A DNA stretch of 64,000 nucleotides from Embiotoca jacksoni (GCA_022577435.1 JAKOON010000005.1:17927224-17991223); one strand, 5' to 3'. Counted from the stretch's first letter, positions 39,208 through 59,843 are shown. Program-made: numbers and translations. The notes: a model not told the origin generated them from the sequence alone.

Positions 39208-40200
39208 ATGGACAAAACTAAAACAGCTCATCCTGCGGACGAGGTAAGGCAACTTTTCTCTGTGGATTTCTACCAAAAACTGCTGCAGATAAGAACACCT
39301 TTTTAGAAAATACTGAATTACTGAGGCATCAACACAGTCAAATAGATCTCAGCACGCTGGAAAATAAATCCCATCCAGATGTGAATTTTCATAACCAGCC
39401 TGATTTAAAAGATGTTAAAATAAGGAAATCTTTGTGAGTCAAAATCAAACAGTTGTCTATTATAGGGACATTAAAATGATTGAAAATGACACAACAGGCA
39501 AATCAAGGGAAAAATTCCCTGAATATATTGTGATACATCAATATATTGACTGAAATTTTACCCTCTGTATGCTGCTTCAGCTTCCTGATGAAGCTTCGAT
39601 TTATTGTAAAGGAAACCTGAGTTTTATTGTTCCCTTAAGGCGGTTCGATAAATGTTTATCTTTGTTTCCGTCCTGAGCAGAAAGGTTGCAGTCAGTCACA
39701 TGCAGCATCAGATCCTGGTCTCCCTGAACCTGAGGAATCCCCTAATTAGTTTCAACACCTTGTGTTCAGAGGGAAATTTCAAACATAAGACTTCCTGAAA
39801 ACTGTAAAAAAAAAATAATAATAATAAAAAAAAAAAATCGTAATCTTTGATCATCAACTTTCACTGACCCAGTTTATGTCACTTTTATTTAATTATGTCC
39901 TTTCTACGTCATTTTTTTCTCCGTTTTATTTTGTAGCCCTTCACACCATGGCTGCTCTGGCATGTGTTTTTCCTCCGTTCTGCTTTGGACATTCAGTGGT
40001 TTTCTCTTCTGTCCGTTACATCGCTGCACGAGGCCAAAGCCCAGGTTGATGTGAAATTTCCCACTCAGGAGATTTCACATCAACCTAAGTCCAGAAAGAT
40101 TGTCACAGTCGGGACGCACTTCTCTGAAATGACAACAAACCCAGTAACTAGTGCAATAACACCAGGAGCCTTTGCTGCAAAATACTGTCTTGAAAGATAA
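39208..40200 (+). CDS. Candidate two-exon small protein, unidentified
   Basis: A possible exon at 39208-39243 starts with ATG in a fair context (AACATGG) and gives 12 codons (MDKTKTAHPADE) before a good donor GAG|GTAAGG. A second possible exon begins at 39937 after 'TTTTATTTTGTAG' in the same phase and runs 87 codons to a stop at 40198-40200. The joined product would be 99 residues, with a hydrophobic start to exon 2 (PWLLWHVFFL). I do not recognise the family. The second exon contains a 15-bp perfect foldback, unusual for coding DNA, and may be chance. Transcript evidence would be needed. Confidence 0.15.
40043..40086. repeat. Perfect 15-bp inverted repeat (hairpin)
   Basis: The arms AGGTTGATGTGAAAT (40043-40057) and ATTTCACATCAACCT (40072-40086) are exact reverse complements around a 14-nt loop. 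Confidence 0.9.
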
Positions 40201-43200
40201 TTTTACATCTGTTAAATGATGCTTTTATAAAGAATCCCTGGAACTCTGAACTTTTTAGTTCATTTCATTCCATGTGCTTATTGTATTTCTATATGCTTTT
40301 CAGTTGCTGACTGAGATCAAATCCCATCTGTTCAAACATCCAACATGATGTCACAGATTTATGTTTGTCCTGAAAAGACACAGTAAACAATAAAATACAT
40401 TTGTGAGGTAAAACTCTATTAATCAAAAGCTGCAACACTTTGATCCCTGCAGTCGTTAAGTCCTCCTTTTGATGAAAGTGCATGCTCTGTGTAACGTCTG
40501 CAGCCACACACGTGTTTCCACACCTGCTATCGTGTCTCTGCAAACAAGCCTGCTGTTTCACCTTCGCGTCTGCCAGTAACTACTGAGTCTGCAGCGGACC
40601 GTTGTATCGCTCATGATATCAAAGATAATAGAGACTTCTTAAAACCGAGTTCACCCAGCCAGATGAGTGATACTATATCCTAGGAGCATATTACCGGTAC
40701 AGCTGTTGCAGGCAGCATCTGCTGGATCTAATTACTATGTTTCTGTGCCTGTCAAATAAATACTGTTTGCCTCTGTGACTCTCTCCAGTAGCCCTGAATA
40801 CCAATTAGGGAGGTCCAGTAATGTAGGTCTTATTAGTGTGACTGGAGAGAAGAAGTGAGGACAGGCATGTGAGCAGGCATCGATCTCCTGCTCTGTTCCC
40901 AACAAATTCTACATCACATGGAAACTTACTCACAACAGCCAACTAGACAGCTCGTTAATATATGGTGCAAACTGGCAGACTATCCAGAGTTTATTATTAA
41001 CCTCATCATCCTGCTTCTCAAAACTAGTCTTTACAGAGTGTCAGGTAAAGTCAGTAAAACCAGCTACATACAGCTAAATAGACCCAACTGGAAAATAAAG
41101 TAAGAAGTAATGTAGTAAACTCCATTTACTCATCATGTGAGGTAGTGGCACTTTACTTTGTGTGAAAACCTCAAAGAAAATGTAAGTATTCATTTATTTC
41201 AGGCAATTATCTACGTTTCATCTGGTTGGCAACATTTGAGAGGGAAATATTGTGCACCTACTTCACATATTAAAAGGTGGCTACTTGGGCACTTTGGCAC
41301 TGCACTCCTATAACAGACAGTCTTTATATTCCATGCATTCTTATTACTTGGCAGCAAGTAAGGAGGACGAACCCCGATGGAGGACTGCTGATGGCTGAGA
41401 TCCTTTGAATTTCTAACAAGGACCGAGTCCTGTGGTATCCTGTGGTACTATCCAAGTACTTTGGTGGGAACTTGCCAATGATACACTCCTTGAATACAAG
41501 GTCTCTGCAGGTAGCTGACCCGACCAAGGACAAATCCTTAGGACTGAAACAGCCCGAAATGCTGGTGTGTTAATGTCGCGGAAGTATTCAGGAGAACTGG
41601 ACACCAGACTCAAAGATGTCACCTGACAAAAAATTGCTTGCCTCGCACAGCATCGAAGCACGATCCATAGCAGAAACCTAATTTGTTCTATGTATGTTCT
41701 TCCAAGGGAAGCATGATCCATTTTACAGATATAAAACCTCCATGAATTAAAAGTTAACAAGACAAAGAACATAATTTAGCTTTTCAGATGTCTCTGTTTT
41801 CATGATCTATGGATAGAACGTATTTTACTGCAGTACTGTAAGTGACCACTGGGAAGATCAACAGTGGAGTTGAGGGTCGTGCCTCAAAAATCTGGCAGCT
41901 CACTTCTTCCAAACGACTTCCTGCCAGACAGACTTGTGTGACATAATTTGAGTCAATTTCATGGAGCTTTGTGTGGAGCCACAAAAGGGTTTATAGTTCA
42001 AATTGTTTTCAAATATGCAGTAGTAAACCCCAAAACCTGTGAACATACTTTGCTGTATAAAATCTGTGGAGTTCCCCTTTTAAATTTTAGGTACAAAACA
42101 TGTCATGAGTTTAGAGAATTTGATGCACCCCGTGTTATAGATCAAATCTACTTGACATTAAAATATAGATATGCCTCAACAACAACAGTGAAAGAAATGT
42201 GTACTTTTTCCCTCTTTTCAAGTATATTTTTGTGATCATATTTATGTACTGCAATACTCTAAGTGAGTATTTTTACTTCTGCTACTTTTACTTAAAAGGA
42301 CAGCTGTCCTCCTCGACCACTGATTCGGAAGTCGTCTCACTGACTTAAATTCATTCCCAAGAGCTTTACTCACTGTTAACCATTACCGATGGATGCCTTA
42401 CTGTGACTCCAAACCTGACCTTAACCAAAGACTAAGTCTCAACCCAAAAATGTAATTGCTTATATTGTGAGGACCTGTTTTTAATCCCCAAATGAGAGGT
42501 TGAGTCCCTTTAATGTAACCGTGTGAACAGATTGTTGTCCCCTCAACATGATTAATGCAAGAGCACACGCTACCTCTAACCCTTACACTAACCATAACCT
42601 CCCCGTGCTTCCTACATCAGTACACATCAAACCCGATGTTGAGGGCTGTCAAGGTTAGGTCCCGAGAATCACAGCTAAACTAAACCATTACAAAAACACA
42701 CACCACACACACTCCAGCTCTTTTTCATCCGTGACAGAAAAGCCCCAGAATGGGTCTTTGATGAGTAAGTGATAGAGTTAGAGATGCTGTAATGAAGTTT
42801 CATCTGGCTGTAAGAGCAGGAAGGAAACATCTCTCAGGTACAGTATGATGTTATCATGTGGCCTAATGGAGTCACTTACAGGGTTTTAGCAGTAGGCAAT
42901 GACCCTCGTGGTCTCATCTAAGTGTGTTATATTGATTTTGTGATCAGAATACATCAGTTAATCACATTGTTATGCTGCGACTCTGTTCTTGATGTTGCTT
43001 GGTTTTAAACACAATAGTACCTGTAATCATACTTTACACCGTGGAGATACTTAATTGTGTTGTCAGTTTGACTGCCTGGGGTCATTTTGAGTACACAACC
43101 CCTTAGAGACACAAAAAACCAGGTATCTACATGTGCAAATCACAGGTTGTTTATTAGATGCATTTATCCAATCACCTAAGAGCACCATGAGAGCCTGGAT

Positions 43201-43294
43201 TTTGAGCGTGGGTGGCCCCAGAGGAAATGTGTCAGTACACACACTGAAACAGCCTTTCATACCTCATGGAACAAGCAGTTCCAATGCCAAAGAA

Positions 43295-43315
43295 CCCCCC
43301 CCCCCTTTTTTTTTT
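43295..43315. repeat. C11-T10 homopolymer pair
   Basis: Eleven C are followed directly by ten T. It is a pure pyrimidine run. Confidence 0.93.
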
Positions 43316-44177
43316 CTTCTCACTGCAGATATTACTCGGCAGACTTCTTTAGCCTCAGAGAATCTGTCCTGTCTTAACACTGCAACCGCAGCTTCTACTG
43401 CAGTTTATTTGGACATCTGTCTCAAAGAACAAACACACAAGCACACATATCCACTCGCACATGCTGTTGATATTTCAACAAATACAAATCCGGTTTCCAA
43501 ACCAGGCAGTATTTATTACATATCCAGGAGCAGACAATGACGCCTGCAGGATCGAGATAACAACATGCACAGATTAAATACTCTAAAAGGTTGAATGGAA
43601 AGTTTGAATGAACTCTAGAAGTGTAGGGAACTCGTTACATGGTCTCAGCATCCTGCCAGGTCAGAGTTGGTCAGTTTAGACTTCTAGGTGACTTAATACT
43701 TAGATGAAGAGAGAACAGCGTTGCTCGGCAAAGTTTAGCTCAAGCATAAAAGTAAAGCATCTGGCACTCTTTACGTCCAAACACATCTACATGTTAATTA
43801 TACTAAAACAGGTTATTTCACAGAATGCAGATTTTGCTTAAACCTTTATACTAACCTCATCCAGTTTTATTCCCGAGAGGAGTGCGTGGGATGCTGCTGT
43901 GTATTCGTAAACACAGCTGCTGCAGCCTTTATTTGCTCACCTGTCCATTCTTCACACCTGGACCAAGCTGTTAGCTTAACAACACTCAAACACCTGACAA
44001 TTGTTGACACGCTGAAGGTTATGCTGGATTTTGCACCTGTGAACATAAAGATTGTTTTATTGCCAATGAGGAGAAACAACCCTAAAGACACTGATTCTCT
44101 CATAATCCTTGTCGTTATCAGGTATTGCACGGATATGACTCAAGCCTGAAGCATCTGTGAGAAGGATATCAGGCAGG

Positions 44178-45845
44178 ATGGAGACTCTGAATTCATCCCA
44201 CTCTGCCAACATCAGCAGTGGTGGTAACACCAGCCTCTTTTCAAGGAGCCCGTACACGACCGTGGAGATAGTGCTCATCGTCCTGGTGGCTGGATCTCTG
44301 AGCCTGATCACTGTCATCGGGAACATCCTCGTCATGCTCTCTATAAAGGTTTGGATTTTCTTGTGTCGATCATTCATGATTAATGAGTGTTTCAGGCATC
44401 CATCTCTGGACACCTTGAAAAGCACACCTAGACTTAGGGAGGAGAATACAACAAGTGCAACCCTGTGCAGAGTGGTAATTTAATAAAGAGAAAACACACA
44501 TCAGATTGCACAAAACAAAGATTAGCATCTGACAACCTGCTCCGTGTTGTTCCTTTAAAAGGTAAACAGGAACCTGCAGACCATCAACAACTACTTCCTC
44601 TTCAGCCTGGCCTGTGCCGACCTCATTATTGGCATCTGCTCCATGAACCTCTACACGGTCTATATAGTGATCGGCTACTGGCCCTTGGGAGCGGTGGTGT
44701 GTGACCTGTGGTTGGCTGTAGATTATGTTGTCAGCAACGCCTCAGTCATGAACCTGCTCATCATAAGTTTTGACCGTTACTTCTGCGTCACCAAACCGCT
44801 CACCTACCCGGTGCGCCGCAGCACCAAGATGGCCGGTCTGATGATCGCAGCAGCCTGGGTCTTGTCCTTTGTACTGTGGGCTCCCGCCATTTTGTTCTGG
44901 CAGTTCATTGTGGGCGGGAGAACCGTGCCGCCAGGCGAGTGCTACATCCAATTCTTCTCCAACCCAGCGGTGACCTTTGGGACAGCCATAGCGGCTTTTT
45001 ACCTTCCCGTGGCCATCATGATCCACCTTTACTGGCGCATCTCCAAGGCCAGCCGCAGCCGCATGAGGAAGGACAGCAGGAAGACTTCGGGCACCAGTCT
45101 GGGAGAAGGTCTCTCTCACAGCCAGGAGGAAGCATGCGAGAACAACTGCGTTGCATCTAAAAGATCTCAGGTGGAGGCTGGAGATGGGAAGGAGAAGGAC
45201 ATGTTGCAGCAGCAGCCGAACGGAAGTGGCCCCCGCAAATATGGACAAAAGGTCTCCATGTCGAAGACCGTCCGCGCTTCAACGTCTAAGGACACTGTGG
45301 CTGCTGCTTCATTACAAAAGATCTTAAATGCTGGGAAAAATCAAACACAACCATCCTCACCGGTGAACTCAGCCACTGACAGACAAAATCTAGTCACAAG
45401 GTCAATGTTTCAGGTAAGTTTGACAACTATATGAAAAACGTGCATGTTTCAGAGTGTATTTTTCCAAGAAAAACAAAACAGTGAATGGCACGTTAAATCT
45501 TCTTTTTCTCTCATTTTTCAGGTAACCAAGCGTGCTGTGAGTGAAAGCGCTGTGGCAAAGTGGAAGAAGAGGGGCATTTCTTCCAGGGAGAAAAAGGTGA
45601 CACGCACCATCATGGCCATCCTGGTTGCTTTTGTTGTCACATGGACGCCGTACAACGTGATGGTCCTCATCAACACGTTCTGCACCATCTGCATCCCCAA
45701 CACCCTCTGGACCATCGGCTACTGGCTCTGCTACATAAACAGCACCATCAACCCGGCCTGCTACGCCCTCTGCAACACCACCTTCAAGAACACCTTCAAG
45801 CACCTGCTCCTGTGCCAGTACAAGAACATACGTACGACGCGATGA
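44178..45845 (+). CDS. chrm2: Muscarinic acetylcholine receptor M2
   Basis: Gi/o-coupled acetylcholine receptor of heart, smooth muscle and neurons. Three coding exons, 44178-44348, 44562-45413 and 45522-45845, give 448 residues (human M2 has 466). Start at ATG 44178 (GCAGGATGG), the first in-frame ATG. Asn5, Asn11 and Asn17 are N-glycosylation sequons. TM1 is in exon 1. Exon 2 holds TM2-TM5: the amine-binding Asp111 (DYVVSNAS), Cys104 for the extracellular disulfide, DRY at 128-130 and 'ECYIQFFSN' of loop 2. The long third intracellular loop spans the end of exon 2 and the start of exon 3. Exon 3 holds TM6 (FVVTWTPYNV) and TM7 with NPACY. The subtype call rests on M2-like 'NLLIISFDRYFCVTKPLTYPV' within TM3-loop 2 and 'LCNTTFKNTFKHLL' in the tail. 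Both introns (213 and 108 bp) are phase 0; mammalian CHRM2 coding sequence has none. Whether this is the chrm2a or chrm2b copy cannot be told. Confidence 0.95.
44349..44561 (+). other. chrm2: chrm2 coding intron 1 (213 bp)
   Basis: Phase-0 GT-AG intron between 'LSIK' (end of TM1) and 'VNRNLQT' (loop 1). The sequence AAAGGT occurs at both splice junctions. Reading through gives stops and a product that leaves the receptor family, while removal restores it exactly. Confidence 0.9.
45414..45521 (+). other. chrm2: chrm2 coding intron 2 (108 bp)
   Basis: Phase-0 GT-AG intron in the third intracellular loop, between 'RSMFQ' and 'VTKRAV'. The 10-mer TTTCAGGTAA spans both junctions. It is very short, as is common in compact fish genes. 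Confidence 0.9.
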
Positions 45846-46066
45846 GGGCGCAAATACTTGTGTCTATGAGTTGAAATAATCTGATGTGTGTTGTGAAGAA
45901 AGATGACAAATATTGGAAACATATTGATGAAAAATAGACCAGGAGTGTTCTTTGTTTTGAACGTATTCTGTTTATTTTTCAAATGGTAGAACTTACTCCC
46001 ACTTCCATTAAAATAGAAACTGTTTTAATCTATATTTGTACCACAAACTTATCTTTTAATGATTTT

Positions 46067-46072
46067 AATAAA
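46067..46072 (+). terminator. chrm2: chrm2 polyadenylation signal (AATAAA)
   Basis: AATAAA lies 222 bp past the chrm2 stop. A second AATAAA at 46609-46614 could give a longer 3'UTR. Confidence 0.5.
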
Positions 46073-46608
46073 GACATTGCATTGTACTGTAATCCTCCAG
46101 ACATTTATTGAGCTTTACTGCTGTCTCATTATGTGGACAAAAACACTTGACCGAGTGTCTTTTGGAGTTTTACTTTGGTAGGATGCTTTCCTCTTTGCTC
46201 CGTCGACATAAACGTGTGCAGCATTGTTTTTAAAATTGTTGTAAATGTGAAGGTTTTGTGACCAGAACAGTGATTTTAACCCAAAAGGTATAAGTCCAGC
46301 TCAAGAAGAACTTGATGGGATACTGTATCATAAAAGTATTATGACCGTCACTGAGCTGTAAAATAATAAAAAAGAAAAAACAGCCAAACTGAATGAAACC
46401 TCATCAAATGGAATTAAGGAGAGAAAAGAGAATTAGCAGCTGTAAACTGATGTGCGTTGTGTCTCTGTGTGTGTGCATGTTTCCTCTCGTTAGATTTAAT
46501 CAGTCGTATTCAGCTGACGTTTATGGCGTCTGTAACCCGTGTTGTTGTAAAATGAGCCCAAATGTGATATTCATCCATTAACTCCCTTCTTTGTACATGT
46601 TTTCTGTA

Positions 46609-46614
46609 AATAAA
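46609..46614 (+). terminator. chrm2: Alternative chrm2 polyadenylation signal (AATAAA)
   Basis: Second AATAAA, about 0.76 kb past the stop, followed by a T-rich stretch. Confidence 0.35.
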
Positions 46615-46691
46615 AAGGTGACAGAACATTTAATTTGGTGTCATTATTCTGTGTCATAATAACCTGCGTCTGCCATGTGTTGCCCTGATTT

Positions 46692-46982
46692 CTATTGACA
46701 GATTCCCAATCCATGTGACCTTGAGTAGTAGAAATCCATGGTAAAAGTGAAAATTATAAACAAAACCAACCAGACGAGAGCCTCAGTGACTGAATTGATC
46801 TTTTCTACAAGACAGATCATGTAAAGGCAAACTAGGTTGTGAAAGAGAATACGAGCCACTGCACAAAGAATAGCCACCATATAAAAACCATGAAAAATCA
46901 CAGCAGCACCCTTTTCTTCTATGTTAGCCGACAAGTTGAGACCTGACCACAACAACACCTTGCTGGCCACAAAGACGGACAT
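46692..46982 (-). CDS. Candidate 96-residue membrane protein or fragment
   Basis: ATG-started open frame of 96 codons on the minus strand, between chrm2 and ahcyl2. The peptide is strikingly hydrophobic with two likely membrane segments, around residues 30-58 (FHGFYMVAILCAVARIL region) and 66-85 (TEALVWLVLFIIFTFTM). An in-frame TGA lies eight codons before the ATG, so no upstream extension exists without splicing. I do not recognise the family. It could be a small fish gene, an exon or retrocopy fragment, or a chance open frame. It overlaps no recognised gene. Confidence 0.2.
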   Translation of the reverse strand: MSVFVASKVLLWSGLNLSANIEEKGAAVIFHGFYMVAILCAVARILFHNLVCLYMICLVEKINSVTEALVWLVLFIIFTFTMDFYYSRSHGLGICQ

Positions 46983-46989
46983 TTTTACA

Positions 46990-48370
46990 GCCCTCCTAAT
47001 TCAACACCCGAGTCTGAAATTCCTGCACTGAAAAGCAGTGATGATCCGAGAGAGACTGGACACATAATCGACCTGTCTTCCCTGCCTCCCTTTTCAAGGT
47101 TTATACCTTCAAACAGAGTCTTCACACTCTGGAAAGAAAGGACAGAAGGTTTTTCTGTCTCAGCTGCGGGAAAGCTCCTCTGAAGAGCTACAGAACTGTT
47201 ACGCCCTCTAGTGGATCAAAATAACATGCTATTGATCCTCCTGTACGTCTCCGCTGAGTGTTCTACAACTGAAAACTTTAACTCTGTCCAGTCTGCTGTG
47301 TTGCATTATGGATTCGTTAAACATTTAGGATCTTATGAGTCACCGTCAAAGAGAACTTTTTCCTCTGTGAGGTGACCTTTACTCTGATCAAACCAAAGCT
47401 ATAACATTTAACAAACACGCTCAGAGTTTTTCAAATCTGTCTTCAAACAGTCAGGTGGATTTTAAAACATGTTTTTCTTGCTGTAATTATTCCTCTTGTT
47501 CGTAGAAGTCATTTATATTTCTCTGCATAATATGCCTTGCACAATGGGGGACAAAGTCTACAGTTAACTTGTGCAAAAGTTTATGAAATTAATGTGTAAA
47601 AATCAAGTGAGTATCATCCAAAGTTTTAGCCTTTTCAGTACAGTTTCCTCTTTTTGTCACGATCCCTCTACTGCAGAAAAGCCTGAATGTTTTGAGATTC
47701 TCGTATATAAAATAATATTAAACTTGAAGCCTCAACATCATGTATTTGTAATGACTGCGTTAGTCTGTCTAAGAAATCACAATGCTTCTGCCCATAACTT
47801 TGGAGTAAATAATGATTTATTGCTGCATACTCAGATATTAGTGTGTAACTCAGCCACTCAGTCTGGTGCCTCCCAGACTTCTCATATTTCAGCCTGACAT
47901 TAGACCAGGATGGTGATCGGTCACCATGGAGCCTCTATTGATGCTGGTGGGGTTTAATGTAAACATGTCGCCATGCCTGTTTGTTTATATTGTAACCTTG
48001 TTTTGGTGTTGCACTTATGTTCTTATCGTGATTTGACACACTGGAAATCTTTAAATTGGAAGGATTCTTCCGTTTGAGGGCTCATATTGACATGTACCTG
48101 CTTGGCTTGATAGAATTAAAGTTATATTCCTACATTTTTCAGGTTACATTTTACTGTGTGTCAAAAAGCAGTGCTCATATCCTGTTTACCATGTACACAC
48201 CGCATCTAGCATTCATTATCTGCTTTACATTTAGTCAAAGTAAGCCCTGAATTGCTGTTTAGAGTAAACACACAATTTGCAGGAGGAAATATCAGATGTA
48301 TGCGGGCAGTGGATGGTTGAGACACACCTGAGCAGGAATCTAATTCACTTCATTACTGGCTGCCAGAGGA
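46990..48370. other. Intergenic region between chrm2 and ahcyl2
   Basis: Ordinary AT-rich sequence. The right part, before 48374, probably contains the promoter and 5'UTR of the first ahcyl2 exon, but no TATA box or CpG island is evident. Confidence 0.5.
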
Positions 48371-48373
48371 GTC

Positions 48374-57049
<8,676 letters not shown>

Positions 57050-57356
57050 AGATAATTTTTTTTTTACTCTCAAACACACACACACATACAAACACAGATT
57101 TGGATGTATCTAACAGAAATCATCGTTGAACAGGTATTAAGGTTTGAAAACCCTCCCACAGTCCTGCAGACGGAGCACTGATGCCCTCTACAGTCTGAAG
57201 CTCCTCTAAGTTTTATGTTTTATGTGAAATTGTGTCTCATTTTGTGTTACACTGTTCAAGATTTTAAATGTTCAGTGTCCAGAATATAATCAGTGATTTC
57301 TGAACTGAATCTGAAAGGGTTAAAATTAAGAGAAACACAGTTACTCTTCTACTTCG

Positions 57357-57409
57357 AATAATAACAACAATGCTGTTGTATATATTACATTAGCATTGTT
57401 GTTATTATT
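57357..57409. repeat. Perfect 18-bp inverted repeat (hairpin) after ahcyl2
   Basis: The arms AATAATAACAACAATGCT (57357-57374) and AGCATTGTTGTTATTATT (57392-57409) are exact reverse complements with a 17-nt loop. The hairpin is followed at once by a (TA)n tract and lies about 310 bp past the ahcyl2 stop. Confidence 0.93.
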
Positions 57410-57414
57410 ATATA

Positions 57415-57419
<5 letters not shown>

Positions 57420-57455
<36 letters not shown>
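57420..57455. repeat. (TA)n microsatellite
   Basis: Perfect TA tract directly after the 18-bp hairpin. Confidence 0.95.
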
Positions 57456-57458
<3 letters not shown>

Positions 57459-59459
57459 TTTAACTGACCATATGCAGGCTATAAATTGAAATCTCAAGTG
57501 ATCAAGAGTGATGAGTATTTACTGATTATCAGTGAGGAGGGAGAAATGCGTTTGTGCATGTCAAATACTTTAGTGAATCCTATAATACTGATTTAAGCCT
57601 AATATTTAACATGAACTTAAACTTATATTAAGCTCAGCTGTGACATTTAGGTTATCAGAAACTTGTACACTCAATGCATTTATATATGATGTATAAATCG
57701 CAGACACAAAGCTGATAACCTGTTGAGACGATGTTGTTGCTGTTTGATATCTGATAATATTATGTGATAATAATAATAATAATGCCAATTTACTAATTTA
57801 CTTAATGCTCTAAATGATAACTGAAGTTAACCCAGACATGTTTTAACAAAAAAAAAAAAAATCTGTTTTTCTTTTAAAGATTCTCCCATATTTCTGTCAG
57901 ATCTGTAGAAAACAATTACAACAGTAAGAACAGTGTTTTACTTTTAACCTTCATTTATTGAACTTACCTGCAGTATATGCACCACCCTTTATACACAGGT
58001 TTATCCATATAAAGTCCACATTGTTATCAACAAACAGTGATGTATGGCAAATCTGACCAAGACCTGCTGGTTGGAAGCAGCCAAGTCACAATCTCTGCAA
58101 AGACTGCATCATCTTACAATTACATTTAACCACTAGGGAGCATAAGAGTGCTGTTGTCTTGTAAAGCAGTGATTGTAATTGCTTGTTTTCCGCACCATTA
58201 AAGGCTGCAGTGCTTCAGTCCTACTAACACTATCTAACACAAGTACGTTTTGAATAATCGTGAGTGTACTTGTATTACTCACTTTGTGGGGACCTGACCC
58301 TGTTTGCAAACTCTTAACGTGGGAACCCGCCTCCCTTTTGGAGATATGAAGCTTCCCTTAACATAAATCATTGAATTTTTAGGTGAAGACTTGGACTAAG
58401 TTTAGGGTAAGAGTTTAATTTGGGCAAATAGAGACCATGGTCTTTATAGGTCTCCAGGAAATTAATGTTAGTCAATGTAATGTCCTCTGAAGGGATGGAA
58501 ACCCATCTGTGTGTACGCACTTCACCTAATCTGCAGGGTGAGGAGGTTGAGTTGCCTCAGATGTCCTCTCTTAGATACAATTCTGGAGAGTGTTTGTGTG
58601 CATTCTGTAACATTATTTCATCTATGATGACGTCTGTCCTGACTTAAATGGTGTTCAAAGATTCCAGCTGTAAACTTACACACCTGCAAAAATGAACCAT
58701 TTGTTTTAAACTCTGTAATAGAGGCAAACTGTTATTGAATGAATACAAATTAAACGATTATATTTCAGCCTCCAAGTCTTTGAACTGTATCATTTCAGAT
58801 GTATCATAAACTGCACAATAACCACAGAACACATCCAAATTAGTGTTAAATTCATATTCTTATGCAACATTTAAAAGATGTTTATAGTATTCTAAAAAAT
58901 TGTATTCATTATTATTCTGATGTAAAATGGAAATATCAGAAAAAAATATACAAACACGATACTTTTCTTTGATATTGAAGAAATTCAACCCTGGTCTATA
59001 CTGGTCATTGAGTGTGTTCTGTCCTTCTGTGACTGTTTATCTCAGTTCATATATATAGGATATTTTAACATGTACTTAACAATTAACCAGTTTAATATCT
59101 GAGTGTTCTTGAAATTATAGATAAGCATACAACCTTCATTAGGCTGTGTTGCATTTATAGTAATATAGAGAGTTTAAACTTGTAACAGAGAAGACGATCA
59201 TTACTTTGTTATGTGTGAAATGATCCCGCTGCAGACAACAGAATTCCTTTTTAAAAAACATACCTCACATATATAAACTATATCTAAGAGCTTTTCAGAG
59301 TCCTTTTGTCATATGTTGTGTCCTCTATCTGCCACATACGTCTCTATCCAATGTTTTACATATACAAAATAATTTGATGAATTTAAATTTCATTTGTATC
59401 ATAATGTCACATTTTAAATTTAGTGATTGGTGTCATAGTTTTACCGAATAGCCTCCACG

Positions 59460-59690
59460 TAAAATATTAAATTTAATTAAGTTATTAATTTGCTTTAGAG
59501 TTAGAAATCCTGAATGAATAAATTAAAATCGGATTCCTTGATATGAATTCAGAGTTTTGTTTTTGATCCATAAAGATTCTCTGATACTAATTCTGCTTTA
59601 CATGCAGAATTAATTAGGTGTCAGCATTAGTTTGGGTTCCTTCTAGACGCTAAGTAATTAACTCTGTTCCAGGAAAATCCAGCTGGTTAT
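59460..59690. promoter_or_regulatory. Candidate conserved non-coding element
   Basis: Repeat-free stretch with several TTAATTA/TTAATTAG-type cores and a GGATTA site. It sits 2.4 kb downstream of ahcyl2, just before the GT/poly-G tract. Judged from texture alone. Confidence 0.2.
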
Positions 59691-59784
59691 ATGACATTCA
59701 AGATCTGTTTTCCTCAATTGTCTGCCCCTGGTCATGGAGTCCTAAAAATACCCCCAGGTCCCTGGATTACTGTAATCCAGAGTC

Positions 59785-59785
<1 letters not shown>

Positions 59786-59843
<58 letters not shown>

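Larger units (their letters stand above)
32350..44150. other. Intergenic region between gnai1 (5' end) and chrm2
   Basis: AT-rich DNA with no recognised multi-exon gene. It contains (GT)n at 35550-35620, (CA)n at 39068-39120, a C11-T10 run at 43295-43315, two hairpins (34119-34145, 40043-40086) and one weak two-exon candidate (39208-40200). Non-coding 5' exons of chrm2 may lie in its right part but could not be placed. Confidence 0.55.

Noticed and set aside
44742..45248. 168-codon minus-strand frame opposite chrm2
   Set aside because: It is the antisense shadow of the conserved receptor exon. The plus strand carries all diagnostic GPCR motifs.
45402..45803. 133-codon minus-strand frame opposite chrm2 exon 3
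   Set aside because: Antisense shadow of TM6-TM7 coding sequence, crossing the intron.
59762..59780. Small palindrome CTGGATTA-CTG-TAATCCAG
   Set aside because: Eight-bp arms only. Short palindromes of this size are common; it was not followed further.
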